Source: CBFDCQ01 sp965603355
GTDB taxonomy: Bacteria > Hydrogenedentota > CAZGCA01 > CBFDCQ01
Assembly (NCBI GenBank): GCA_965603355.1
Contig: CBFDCQ010000074.1
Span: 1 to 15,975 of the forward strand
Reading direction: 5' to 3'
Length of the DNA: 15,975 nucleotides
The notes below the pieces were generated by a model that saw only the letters and a list, made by a program, of their open reading frames with translations, had not been told where the DNA came from and did not search any database. A program made the position numbers and the translations under genes. Shown here one piece after another: positions 1 through 7,509 of this stretch. Each line of letters begins with the position of its first letter. Position 1 is the first letter of the stretch.

Positions 1-1544
1 TCGGCGCGCCACTTGCCCATCGGGGTATCCGTACCGCCGTTACAGTACTCGATCTCTTCCCTGAGCGATTCCACCGTGCCAAGACCCGTATTGACGGCGA
101 TGAAGGGTTCCGCATCAACCTCACGGCAGAAGGCGATGAACTCGTTGATACCGACGTCATTGTATTCCATACCGGTCCAGGCCGGGTTCGTGAGGGTCGG
201 ACGCCGGTCAGGATCGCCGATGCCGTCTTTCCAGTCGTACCCGCTGACAAAATTACCGCCCGGCCACCGGTAGACCGGTGAATCAAGCTCTTTGAGCAGC
301 TTCAGAGTGTCCGCTCGCATACCGTTCACGTTGTCGGCGGGCATTAATGAGACGGTGCCGACCCGGAACGTGCCCTTGCCTCGGCCCACGATTTCCAGGC
401 GGCCGTTCTCCGTGGCCCTGCCGGCCTCGAAGCTCAAAGGATATTTCACAAAATCAGCACCGATTTGCTTGATGGTTGCGGTGGAACGGTCATCCTTGCC
501 CGCACCCCACACCAGACTGACCTCGATAGGACCAACTTCAGGACTTCCCGCGAGAACGATTCGCCCCGTATATTCCTTGCCCTCAATCAGCGCCAAGTAG
601 TTCTGGGCAATGCCGCGAGGTTCTCCGAAGCCTGACATCGTCTGCAACGGCGTGTCCTCACTCACGTATACATGGCCAGCCGACGTTATCTCCGGCGTAT
701 GCTTGCCAACGTACGAATTCTGAGGAATCATCGCGACGGTGCCTTCGGGACCAACGACCTGCCAGGGAGACCTTCTCAGGATGGGGAAGTCGCCTCCTTC
801 CTTATCCCTTCCGTTCTCGTCCACCTCGTAAGGTTTGTATTCATCCGTAATCTCAAAGTAGAACTTCCGATCTTCGAGCATCTCGGCCCATATGCCGCCG
901 TAAATGCACCGCCCAAGATGTTCGATAAACTGGCCGTAAATGTATTCTGATATCGGTTCTGCCGTCTTGGCCGTGTTGATTGTGATATCCGGCTCTGCTT
1001 TCTTGCTGGAAATCAACTCTAGCCGAAAGTCATCGAACCAGGCTGTGCCCGTCGCCAACCCCCATCCGCCGAACAGACAGTTGACTTGGACGGAATCGTT
1101 GTCCAACGTGTCGAACTCAAGTTCAACCTGCGTCCAGTCGCTGGTTCCGGTAAGAGCTCTCGTTTCCGCGCCACTCGTTTCGTGCAGATTCAGGAGCACG
1201 CCGCGGCCTGTGGTCGCCTTAACATCATCGGTCTTGATCCACGCGGACAACTTGTACCTCGAATACGGCCGCACACGCAGCTCCTGTTGCCACGCCGCAT
1301 CTGCTCCCTCTTCCGACGTGATCATCACGCTACGCGAACCCGTACGTCCTGTTTCGGGAAAGTCAAACTCCGCCTCGCCGTTCCATGTCTGCGTACGCCA
1401 CCGCTCGGGCGCGTCATCGTCTACCTCTTCAAACGAAGCGTTGTTCATGAGGTTGGAACGCTCCTGCGCGCCTGGTGCCTGAGCCGTCGCACATCCACCG
1501 AAGACCATGGTAACTGCAATCACAAGTGCCAGTTTCCTGCTCAT
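1..1544 (-). CDS. GH51 alpha-L-arabinofuranosidase-like protein with N-terminal carbohydrate-binding-like domain (3' end missing)
   Basis: Exported glycosidase expected to release terminal alpha-L-arabinofuranose from arabinan or arabinoxylan. The window shows 514 codons and the gene runs off the left edge. The ATG at 1544 has AGGAG seven bases upstream; an in-frame GTG two codons earlier sits too close to it. Residues 1-25 form a signal peptide with Cys18 after Phe-Gly-Gly, a poor but possible lipobox. Residues about 28-180 resemble a CBM4_9-type beta-sandwich (NASFEEVDDDAPERW, then YKLSAWIKTDD). The GH51 part begins near 186, with FIEHLGRCIYGGIW at 206-219 and RWPGGNFVSGYDWKDG from 426, both hallmarks of the family. 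The visible part ends in the AVNTGLGTVES...EYCNG stretch, shortly before the expected acid/base Asn-Glu, so the catalytic residues cannot be checked. It lies 39 bp after the beta-helix gene, probably in one operon. The family is clear; the substrate is inferred. Confidence 0.88.
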   Translation of the reverse strand, partial: MSRKLALVIAVTMVFGGCATAQAPGAQERSNLMNNASFEEVDDDAPERWRTQTWNGEAEFDFPETGRTGSRSVMITSEEGADAAWQQELRVRPYSRYKLSAWIKTDDVKATTGRGVLLNLHETSGAETRALTGTSDWTQVELEFDTLDNDSVQVNCLFGGWGLATGTAWFDDFRLELISSKKAEPDITINTAKTAEPISEYIYGQFIEHLGRCIYGGIWAEMLEDRKFYFEITDEYKPYEVDENGRDKEGGDFPILRRSPWQVVGPEGTVAMIPQNSYVGKHTPEITSAGHVYVSEDTPLQTMSGFGEPRGIAQNYLALIEGKEYTGRIVLAGSPEVGPIEVSLVWGAGKDDRSTATIKQIGADFVKYPLSFEAGRATENGRLEIVGRGKGTFRVGTVSLMPADNVNGMRADTLKLLKELDSPVYRWPGGNFVSGYDWKDGIGDPDRRPTLTNPAWTGMEYNDVGINEFIAFCREVDAEPFIAVNTGLGTVESLREEIEYCNGGTDTPMGKWRA

Positions 1545-1583
1545 CTTCACACTCCTTTCTCCCCAACCTTCCACAAGACGAGG

Positions 1584-3839
1584 CTACTCGCGCCACATCT
1601 CCGGGAACTCGTCCGTGATACCCCAGTTCATGTCGAAGTTCTTAAAGCCGAGCTCGAGCGCCGGCGATTCCGCTTTCACACGGAAATCCCCGTTCTCAAA
1701 ATCGACAAACATGGGATCCTCAACGATCGAATCCTCATCGTAACCAAGTTCCTGCCACTCACCCAGAGTGTACTTTCTCACAGGCTTACCCCTGTGACGC
1801 ACAGAGATGGTCGTCCTGTCTCCCCAACCCGGCGTCGGGTGCCAGTAGATATTGTTATTCAGCTCACTTACAACAGGATGCTCGGCGGGAGCATCGTTCA
1901 TGTAATACATATCGCCGTCGCTTACGATGATATTGTGTCTGAGGATATCGCTGTTACCCACATGCCCCACATGGACGCCGAAAGGCACCACCGGCTTGAT
2001 GATGATGTTGTTCTCGACCGTCCGGTAGTCCCCTTCGCGGATGCTGATGGCCTGGTCCCTGCAGACGTTGTTGTAAATGTGGTGGTTCGACGTACCGTCA
2101 TCCATATCGATCGCCTGACGGTATCCGCCGGCGTACCCCTCGATGCCATGGAAGTAATTGTTACGTATAATCGTAAGCTCCTGCGCCCATACCTTGACGC
2201 GCCCCGCGGGGTGCGGGTACGTGAAACCCCGCTCGCTGTGGGCGTGTGTCAGACACCAGTACGCCTCTCGTCCCCACGAGTTGAACGGACCGTGGTCGCC
2301 GGTCTCACGCACCGTATCGTACACGTGGTTGAACTCGATCAGGTGGCCGCCCCAGGACCCGTCGCCGATGCAGATCGCCGCGCGCGGCACGTCGTGGATC
2401 AGGTTGTGCGAGGCGGTGATGCGTTTAGCCCGCGAGATGTACACGCCGGCCACCTGTTTGCCCCAGTGGCCCAGGTCGCGCATGTGGTTGTTGACGGCCT
2501 TGCATTCATACGGGAACGCCAGGTGCGAACCGTTCGTGAACTCGAGCGTGCCGACGAAGCAGACGGCGCTGTCGCCGGTCTCGCTGAACTTGCAGCCCGT
2601 CACCACGTTGCCCCGGTTGTAATTGTTCATGAACACGGCGTTACCGCCGACGGCATCGAACCAACAGTTCTTGACCGCGCAGGCGCGGGCTCCTTCCATG
2701 AACACCGCACCGCCGCGATGGATCGACCAGTCGCTGCCCGACGGGATCCAGTACTTCTCCATGAACGTCGTCTCGGTGTGGCTTATGCGAAACCCGTCCA
2801 GGGTGATATGATGAACCGGATTGTACTGGTCCCCAATGAAAGGAACCACCTGCTGAAGAACCGTCGCTTCCACAAGCGCACTGTTCAGTGACGCGCCGCC
2901 CGGCGGCATGTAGTAGAGCACGCCTTTTTCGCTATCTAAATACCATTCACCCGGAGCGTCGAGTTCCTCAAACACGTTCTCGATGAAAAACTGTGAACCG
3001 TCGTTCACACTGCAAGGCCTCCGTGCCCATTTGGCGCCAATCTGATGGCCGCCTTTCCCGAACCAGATGTGGTTTTTCCTGTAATCAATCGACTTGACCG
3101 TCCACTGAAGGTTGCCCCAGTGAGGCGCCTGGAAGATGTGGATGATAGCCTCTTCCGGCCTAGCCCACTTCTGCTTTGTGAAGTTGTCCGGGTCGTAGAC
3201 GATACCTCGCGGTCCGGGGTTGTTGTGCGTCATATCCTCATTCGGATCCGGGTCGGGGGCCGCCACGTCCAGACTGATAGCACCCACCGGCAAAACATAG
3301 CCCGTGACACCGGGTTCCGAATTGTCATAGTCGGGATAGCGCGCGCGATGCTGCCGCTTGCCGTTGACGAAAAGCTGGGTGAAGAACAGCTCTCCACTTT
3401 TCACTGCGGGCAACTCGCACATCATGATGCCGTCCTTGTACGGTGTCCAGCGGCAGTCCAGCTTCACTCCGCCGCTGATCGTGACGAGTTCGCCGGGGTA
3501 GGCTGCGTAAGTGACCGGCGCCTCGGCCGTGCCCGAATCCTCCGGGCCGAACACCAGGGGCGCATCCAGATAGTACGTGCCCGCGCGTACAACGACCGTG
3601 ATAGGTCCTCTTGCGGTACGCTTGATCTCTCGAACCGCGTCGCGCGCGCGATGCAACGTGGCAAACGGCTTTTCCTTGGTACCAGGGTTGCTGTCGTCCC
3701 CGTCCTCGGCAACGCAGAACGCCGCGTTATCAGCGGCAAGCTCTTTTGCCACAACGGGTTGTAACGTGCCAAACGCAAGAGAAAACACGAAGAGCAGTGA
3801 GAGACAACTTCTATGACTGGATCGGCTTTTCATGACCAT
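1584..3839 (-). CDS. Exported right-handed parallel beta-helix protein, GH141-like
   Basis: 751-residue secreted protein, probably a glycan-active enzyme with a parallel beta-helix. Residues 1 to about 32 are a signal peptide with a basic start and a Leu/Phe-rich core. A 'DGDDSNPGT..KPFATLHRARDAV' block at about 46-70 and a PITVVVRAGTYYLDAPLVF block follow, both typical of beta-helix proteins grouped with or near GH141 (known members: a rhamnogalacturonan-II alpha-L-fucosidase and a xylanase). Helix rungs rich in Asn and Gly fill the middle (ITLDGFRISHTE, ITASHNLIHDV), then GDHGPFNSWGREAYW and AIDMDDGTSNHHIYNN near 575. The acidic IDMDDG stretch could hold catalytic Asp residues, but this is not proven. 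The start at 3839 was chosen because GGGGG lies four bases upstream; ATG 3833 is ten bases away and also possible, while 3863 has no ribosome site. First gene of the unit with the GH51 protein. The exact activity is unknown. Confidence 0.82.
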   Translation of the reverse strand: MVMKSRSSHRSCLSLLFVFSLAFGTLQPVVAKELAADNAAFCVAEDGDDSNPGTKEKPFATLHRARDAVREIKRTARGPITVVVRAGTYYLDAPLVFGPEDSGTAEAPVTYAAYPGELVTISGGVKLDCRWTPYKDGIMMCELPAVKSGELFFTQLFVNGKRQHRARYPDYDNSEPGVTGYVLPVGAISLDVAAPDPDPNEDMTHNNPGPRGIVYDPDNFTKQKWARPEEAIIHIFQAPHWGNLQWTVKSIDYRKNHIWFGKGGHQIGAKWARRPCSVNDGSQFFIENVFEELDAPGEWYLDSEKGVLYYMPPGGASLNSALVEATVLQQVVPFIGDQYNPVHHITLDGFRISHTETTFMEKYWIPSGSDWSIHRGGAVFMEGARACAVKNCWFDAVGGNAVFMNNYNRGNVVTGCKFSETGDSAVCFVGTLEFTNGSHLAFPYECKAVNNHMRDLGHWGKQVAGVYISRAKRITASHNLIHDVPRAAICIGDGSWGGHLIEFNHVYDTVRETGDHGPFNSWGREAYWCLTHAHSERGFTYPHPAGRVKVWAQELTIIRNNYFHGIEGYAGGYRQAIDMDDGTSNHHIYNNVCRDQAISIREGDYRTVENNIIIKPVVPFGVHVGHVGNSDILRHNIIVSDGDMYYMNDAPAEHPVVSELNNNIYWHPTPGWGDRTTISVRHRGKPVRKYTLGEWQELGYDEDSIVEDPMFVDFENGDFRVKAESPALELGFKNFDMNWGITDEFPEMWRE

Positions 3840-3916
3840 CTTACCCCCTCTCGTGCCCACCATTTACGAACGATTTCCGCTCACACCCGAGGAGAGTAAC
3901 GCGGAGCTGCCGCGAC

Positions 3917-4294
3917 TTACCTCCCCCAGGTCACGACCAGAGGATGCTTGCACACCCCGCCTGGATTGATCTGCGCTGCAACACCTGTGGAATGGATGAA
4001 ACGTACGGATTCTCCCTCAGCACCTTGTCCCTTGCACCCGACCAGCAGATCGGGCCGGCGACTGTCGCCCATCGTTACCCGACCTTGAACTGCTTGCCCC
4101 GCAATCGTAGAGCCCAAACCCGCTCGAATCACTTCACGACGTGCTGAAAGATTATCATCCGGTACGAGGAGATGTCAAGCAACTGCCTTTTGCTCAGAGA
4201 GTTCTACCAGCTTGCGTTTCTTGCAGAGGTGATGGGTCGGTTCAAAGAGGTTTACGTAGGGCTCCAGAAGAGAAGGCCTGCATTCTGCGCCAAT
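3917..4294 (-). pseudogene. Possible gene relic: transposase/integrase-tail-like frame followed by Tat-signal-like frame
   Basis: One minus-strand frame reads 39 codons (4294-4178), hits TGA at 4175-4177, then reads another 85 codons to a stop at 3917-3919. The first part includes LLEPYVNLFEPTHHLCKKRK, which by eye recalls the YVNFFQP...KLVSK..R segment near the C-terminus of some DDE integrase-type transposases. The second part includes LSARREVIRAGLGSTIAGQ, resembling a twin-arginine signal of the kind often annotated on secreted proteins of planctomycete-like bacteria. There is no ATG or ribosome site in a sensible place and no family could be named. It may be a remnant of one or two decayed genes, or coincidence. 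The promoter candidate at 4149-4178 overlaps it. Confidence 0.2.
4149..4178 (-). promoter_or_regulatory. Sigma70-type promoter candidate for the beta-helix/GH51 unit
   Basis: Read on the minus strand, a perfect TTGACA (4178-4173) is followed after 16 bases by GATAAT (4156-4151), or after 18 bases by TAATCT (4154-4149). It points toward the beta-helix gene, whose start is about 310 bases further on, so the transcript would carry a leader of roughly 300 nt. No better candidate was seen closer to the gene. Confidence 0.5.
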
Positions 4295-4363
4295 TCACTC
4301 GGTCCGGGGGGAGCACTCGGCATTCTGCCCATGTGCCGGGCGAAGCGCGGATCGGCTCGGTGC

Positions 4364-4389
4364 TGACCTCAGCCGCGGATCGGAGGTCA
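4364..4389 (-). terminator. Hairpin just after the PII-like gene, weak terminator candidate
   Basis: A perfect 7-bp inverted repeat TGACCTC / GAGGTCA with a 12-base loop lies seven bases beyond the stop codon of the PII-like gene, at the end of the four-gene operon. No run of T follows, so it is not a classical intrinsic terminator. It may act as a 3'-end stabiliser or a Rho-associated hairpin. Confidence 0.35.
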
Positions 4390-4396
4390 CGGCGCG

Positions 4397-4738
4397 TCAG
4401 ATCAAGGTATCCTCGCTGCCGATGACTTCATCGACTGGAACTGAAAACATTACGCCCGTGCCCGGCTCCGAAAAGTCTATGCCGCTCCGCCTGAGCAGAT
4501 TGTTCACCCGGCTGACGATATCATCGTGCCGGCTGAGCGCAAGAACTGTCGTGGACGAACCGCGTCCTTCGGCAATGAGCTGCCTCAAACCGGCGAATAT
4601 CGGGACCTCGGCAGCCAACACTTGCGCCATACCCTCCGTCTCAATGATCGTCCCGCCCGTGATGTCGAGCTCCGGCAATGCGGCAAGCACCTCATCGCGC
4701 TTCTCCCGATCGTTGAGAACCATTACAAGGAGTTTCAT
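4397..4738 (-). CDS. PII-like small signalling protein
   Basis: 113-residue cytosolic protein with the alternating beta-alpha-beta pattern of the PII superfamily: a first strand (KLLVMVLND), a helix (KRDEVLAALPEL), a strand with turn (ITGGTIIETEGMAQVL), a long helix, and a repeat of strand-helix-strand ending in TGVMFSVPVDEVIG. PII and PII-like proteins form trimers that bind nucleotides or ions and commonly control a transporter encoded next to them. The canonical uridylylated Tyr T-loop of GlnB/GlnK is not seen, so it is not an ordinary nitrogen PII. Its ATG overlaps the antiporter stop by one base (TGATG), with AGGAGG seven bases upstream, which implies translational coupling. The natural inference is that it regulates, or is regulated with, the antiporter. 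A CutA-like or unrelated ferredoxin-like fold is the alternative. Confidence 0.68.
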   Translation of the reverse strand: MKLLVMVLNDREKRDEVLAALPELDITGGTIIETEGMAQVLAAEVPIFAGLRQLIAEGRGSSTTVLALSRHDDIVSRVNNLLRRSGIDFSEPGTGVMFSVPVDEVIGSEDTLI

Positions 4739-6018
4739 CAGGAAACCTCCTCTGATGCTTGTCCGTCCTTCATTTTACCCACCTCGCCGGCGCGTGTGAT
4801 AGCGATCTTGGTCATGATCGGACCAACAATCTCGAACACTATCGTTGTCGCCGCGATCGTGTTTATCGCGAGCAATGCGAGCTGAGCGCCCTCGGCGCCC
4901 ATATCGCCGAAATCCTTGCCCGCCATCAAAGCAAGACCTACGGCTACACCCGCCTGCGAGAGTATGCCAAGTCCCAAATATTTTCGTATTGTCGATTCCA
5001 TGCGCGTGACAGTCGTCCCGAAGTACGCGCCACCTACCTTCCCCGCAGACCTGCCGAGAATGTAGACCAGCCCCAGAATCCCCATGGAAGGCAGCAGTCT
5101 CAATTGGAGATGCGCGCCTGCAAGTACGAAAAACAGAATGTAGATCGGTGACGTGATGTTCTGCACTGCGCCAAACGCCCTCCTCACGCGGCGCGGCGAA
5201 ATGTTCGCGACCGCAACGCCAACCACGAGGTTTGACAGAATCAATGACACGCCAAGCAGATTCGACAGCCCCGCGCAGATTAGCGTCCCGCCCAGCGTCA
5301 TTGACAGCATCTCGCCGGTACCGTGCGCCTTTCGGACCGCAAATGCGAGCACTGTACCGATGAACGCTCCGAGCGCTACGGCGCCGAATATCTCAAGAAG
5401 AGGTCCCTCTACGAGATGTACGAACGATATCGAACTCTCGTGCGCCACTAACATCTTTCCTATTGAGGCTGCAAACGCGTATATCATCACAGCCAAAGCA
5501 TCATCAAGGCCCACCACCGCAAGCAGCAGACTCGTCAGAGTCCCTTTCGCTTTGCACTCCTGCAGCACGACCACTGTGCCTGCGGGAGCACTGGCAGCCG
5601 CAAGCGCCCCAAAAACCAGTGACATTGCGAGGTTTCGGGTCACCAAATAGGACGCGATCGCAACAACCAGGCAGGCGCCGAGCGACTCTGACAGTATCAC
5701 GACGAACAGCCCCGCGCCCAGCCGCTTCACAAGCTTGAACGTCAGTTCCGTTCCAATCGTGAACGCCACGAGCGCCAGCGCGAGGTCGCTCACAAGTCCC
5801 ATCCTGTCGAGCACTTCAAGAGAGAGAAGGTTTATCAGGGAAGGACCCAGCACCAATCCGCCGATTATGTAGCCGACCACCTCGGGGAGTTTGAACTTCG
5901 AGGCGAGCTTCCCGACAAGGTACCCCAGCACCACCGAGACACCGACCAGCAACCACGGCTCGGCCGCCATCAGCAGTTCGATGCGTTCCAGATGTGTCAG
6001 CATGGCTTTCAACGGCAT
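4738..6018 (-). CDS. Cation:proton antiporter, CPA2 (Na_H_exchanger) type
   Basis: 426-residue inner-membrane protein with about 12 hydrophobic segments, matching the Na+/H+ or K+/H+ exchanger domain of the CPA2 group. Recognisable parts are LPEVVGYIIGGLVLGPSLI at 44-62, a TIGTELTF segment near 87-94, SAPAGTVVVLQECKAKGT at 143-160, and the paired acidic residues Asp172-Asp173 in VVGLDDALAV, where ion-binding acids of this fold lie. The protein ends shortly after the last membrane segment, with no RCK/TrkA or UspA tail; the PII-like and EIIA proteins encoded beside it could take that regulatory role. The ATG at 6018 has GGAGG eleven bases upstream; ATG 6003 is possible but further from it. It lies 30 bp after the EIIA gene. 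Ion specificity (Na+ or K+) cannot be read from sequence. Confidence 0.88.
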   Translation of the reverse strand: MPLKAMLTHLERIELLMAAEPWLLVGVSVVLGYLVGKLASKFKLPEVVGYIIGGLVLGPSLINLLSLEVLDRMGLVSDLALALVAFTIGTELTFKLVKRLGAGLFVVILSESLGACLVVAIASYLVTRNLAMSLVFGALAAASAPAGTVVVLQECKAKGTLTSLLLAVVGLDDALAVMIYAFAASIGKMLVAHESSISFVHLVEGPLLEIFGAVALGAFIGTVLAFAVRKAHGTGEMLSMTLGGTLICAGLSNLLGVSLILSNLVVGVAVANISPRRVRRAFGAVQNITSPIYILFFVLAGAHLQLRLLPSMGILGLVYILGRSAGKVGGAYFGTTVTRMESTIRKYLGLGILSQAGVAVGLALMAGKDFGDMGAEGAQLALLAINTIAATTIVFEIVGPIMTKIAITRAGEVGKMKDGQASEEVS

Positions 6019-6048
6019 TCGGTGTACCGCCTCCGGTTATTCGGGGCC

Positions 6049-6504
6049 TTACTTCTCAGCCTCGCGAAAATGCGATATTACCTCGTCGGCGCTTTTCGCC
6101 TTCACCAGACTATCAACGAAACCGTGCTCTTTCAGCAGCCGCATGAGACGGGCAAGCAACTTCAGGTAATTTCCAAGCGGGCTCTTCGGCGTGCCCATCA
6201 GGAAGAAAACGTGTACCGGCTGCCCGTCGATCGAATCGAAGTCTATGCCCTCTTCGGATCTGCCAACGGCTATCACGAAACTGCTCACCGCATCGGTCCG
6301 GGCATGCGGCGCCGCGGCGCGGTTTCCAATGCCGGTCGAAGCTACCTCTTCCCGTTCGAAAACGTCGCGTACAAACCCGTCAAAATCCGTGACCTCCTCG
6401 GCGTTTCGCAACAACTCCGCCAGCTCCTTGATGGCCTCATCCTTTGTGCGCGCCTTCATGTGGATGTTCGTCCTGTATTCTCTAAGGTAGTCGCAAAACT
6501 TCAT
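6049..6504 (-). CDS. PTS EIIA-type (fructose/nitrogen class) phosphoacceptor protein
   Basis: 151-residue stand-alone EIIA domain of the Fru/Ntr class. The active-site motif RAAAPHAR puts the phosphorylated histidine at His67. The rest follows the family: helix KDEAIKELAELL, then FVRDVFEREEVASTGIGN, the strand FVIAVGRSEEGIDF, VHVFFLMGTPKSPLGNYLKLLARLMRLL, and a C-terminal helix. In the family, HPr or NPr passes phosphate to this His. Class members without EIIB/EIIC partners (PtsN-like) regulate other proteins, including potassium transport. Here no EIIB or EIIC gene is present and the next gene is an ion antiporter, which favours a regulatory role. The ATG at 6504 is preceded by TAGGAG at an eight-base spacing. 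It sits 60 bp after the HTH-EIIA gene and shares the fold but little exact sequence with it. Confidence 0.87.
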   Translation of the reverse strand: MKFCDYLREYRTNIHMKARTKDEAIKELAELLRNAEEVTDFDGFVRDVFEREEVASTGIGNRAAAPHARTDAVSSFVIAVGRSEEGIDFDSIDGQPVHVFFLMGTPKSPLGNYLKLLARLMRLLKEHGFVDSLVKAKSADEVISHFREAEK

Positions 6505-6564
6505 CTCCCGATCTCCTAACCAGTAGATCCATGCTGCAAGCGACTCGTTTACCGAGCTTCGCTT

Positions 6565-7278
6565 CTACGCGCTCTGCCTTGCAGAACCGGTAAGAGTCAA
6601 TAACTGCCGGTCCCACTGAGTGAATAGCTCAATAACCTCCCCCTTCGATTTGGCCTGCAACAGCTGCCCGACAACATCAGCCACACGAACAACTCGTGTT
6701 AACAGGGCGAGTATGCTGAGGTGCGACCTGTCGTCGGACGCGCAGATGAGAAAGATGACGTGGACAGGTTTGCCGTCAAGCGAATCGTAATCGACGCCCC
6801 GCGACGAGATTCCCACGACGACCTTCGGGCGCTCGAAAAGGCTCCCTTGAGGCTCGCGCGGGTGCGGGAAGGCAACGCCGTCGCCCAGGGCCGTCGGCAT
6901 CAGCTTCTCGCGATCAAGCAGCTTGCCCAAAAAACCATCCGCGCGCTCAAGAGCGCCCGCATCAACCAGAAGCTGCACCAGTTCAGCTAACGCGCCTTTC
7001 CCATTCGAACTCTCAAGGTCCAGTTTGACCAGGCGTTCATCCAACATTTCCCTTGCAGGCGTCAGAACGGACTGCGTCGGCTCTCCACCATGGCACAGCG
7101 GTTCCGCGTTTCCGAGCATCGCCTCCTCTAGCCACCGGTCAATCAGATCCGTCCTGAACCGCCACTGACTCCCTATCTTCGCGGCGGGGATAGCGCCGGT
7201 TTGCGCCATCTTCAGCACGGTTCGCTCGTTCATTTTCAGAATCTGAGCCATCTCTTTGAGCGTCAAGATGTTATCCAT
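6565..7278 (-). CDS. DNA-binding HTH (excisionase/MerR-like) fused to PTS EIIA domain
   Basis: 237-residue fusion protein. Residues about 5-53 form a helix-turn-helix of the excisionase/HTH_17 type (LTLKEMAQILKMNERTVLKM, then IGSQWRFRTDLIDRWLEE). After a linker, residues about 78-225 form an EIIA Fru/Ntr-class domain with the phosphoacceptor in VAFPHPR at His139 and the conserved VDYDSLDGKPVHVIFLIC stretch. HTH-EIIA fusions are known from chlamydiae and planctomycete-like bacteria. The likely role is phosphorylation-dependent binding of DNA, with its own operon as an obvious target. The start at ATG 7278 was chosen because the HTH begins right there; the upstream GTG at 7314 has no ribosome site and adds a Cys-rich, non-homologous stretch. 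First gene of the operon, with its promoter at 7345-7373 and a leader of roughly 60 nt. Confidence 0.87.
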   Translation of the reverse strand: MDNILTLKEMAQILKMNERTVLKMAQTGAIPAAKIGSQWRFRTDLIDRWLEEAMLGNAEPLCHGGEPTQSVLTPAREMLDERLVKLDLESSNGKGALAELVQLLVDAGALERADGFLGKLLDREKLMPTALGDGVAFPHPREPQGSLFERPKVVVGISSRGVDYDSLDGKPVHVIFLICASDDRSHLSILALLTRVVRVADVVGQLLQAKSKGEVIELFTQWDRQLLTLTGSARQSA

Positions 7279-7344
7279 GCCTCTATTCCTCGACACCGAA
7301 CAACACGAAAGCACTTAATAACGCGCTATACTACCTTAAGATAC

Positions 7345-7373
7345 ATTATAGCACATTACCTTCCTTATTGCAA
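7345..7373 (-). promoter_or_regulatory. Near-consensus sigma70-type promoter of the EIIA/antiporter operon
   Basis: On the minus strand TTGCAA (7373-7368) is followed after exactly 17 bases by a perfect TATAAT (7350-7345), with the HTH-EIIA ATG 67 bases downstream. The surrounding bases are AT-rich compared with the coding DNA. The rest of the gap, up to the galactokinase stop at 7510, holds a short hairpin CCCGA-TAG-TCGGG (7463-7475) without a T run and two EcoRI-type GAATTC sequences in a partly repeated stretch at 7424-7445. Confidence 0.75.
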
Positions 7374-7509
7374 CCCTTTTTTTCGGGCTATCAGGATGGC
7401 ACAATTGCAGGGAATCATAGACGAATTCAGAGGGGGAATTCAGGAGGAACTGGACGATCTGCCCCGATAGTCGGGTCAGAGAGGCTCGGACAGGTTCTGT
7501 GAAAAACGC

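Larger units (their letters stand above)
3840..4396. other. Intergenic region of about 560 bp between the PII-like gene and the beta-helix gene
   Basis: No intact gene is convincing here. The region contains a hairpin just after the PII-like stop (4364-4389), a minus-strand promoter candidate (4149-4178), and a perfect short inverted repeat CGCGG-AGCTG-CCGCG at 3900-3914 in what would be the untranslated leader of the beta-helix gene. On the minus strand one frame stays open from 4294 to 3920 except for a single TGA at 4175-4177, without a usable start codon; this is listed separately as a possible relic. Plus-strand frames look like chance openings. Confidence 0.6.

Noticed and set aside
1086..2891. 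601-codon plus-strand open frame
   Set aside because: It lies antisense across the GH51 start and the beta-helix gene, lacks a ribosome site and shows His/Val/Arg/Asp-rich low-information sequence typical of the reverse frame of a GC-rich gene.
6049..7278. Interpretation of the two EIIA genes as a sugar-importing PTS
   Set aside because: No EIIB, EIIC, HPr or EI gene is present in the window, one EIIA is fused to a DNA-binding domain, and the next gene is an ion antiporter.
7279..7314. Upstream GTG start for the HTH-EIIA gene
   Set aside because: It adds a Cys/Ser-rich, non-homologous N-terminus with no Shine-Dalgarno site and would overlap the expected transcription start region; ATG 7278 begins right at the HTH domain.
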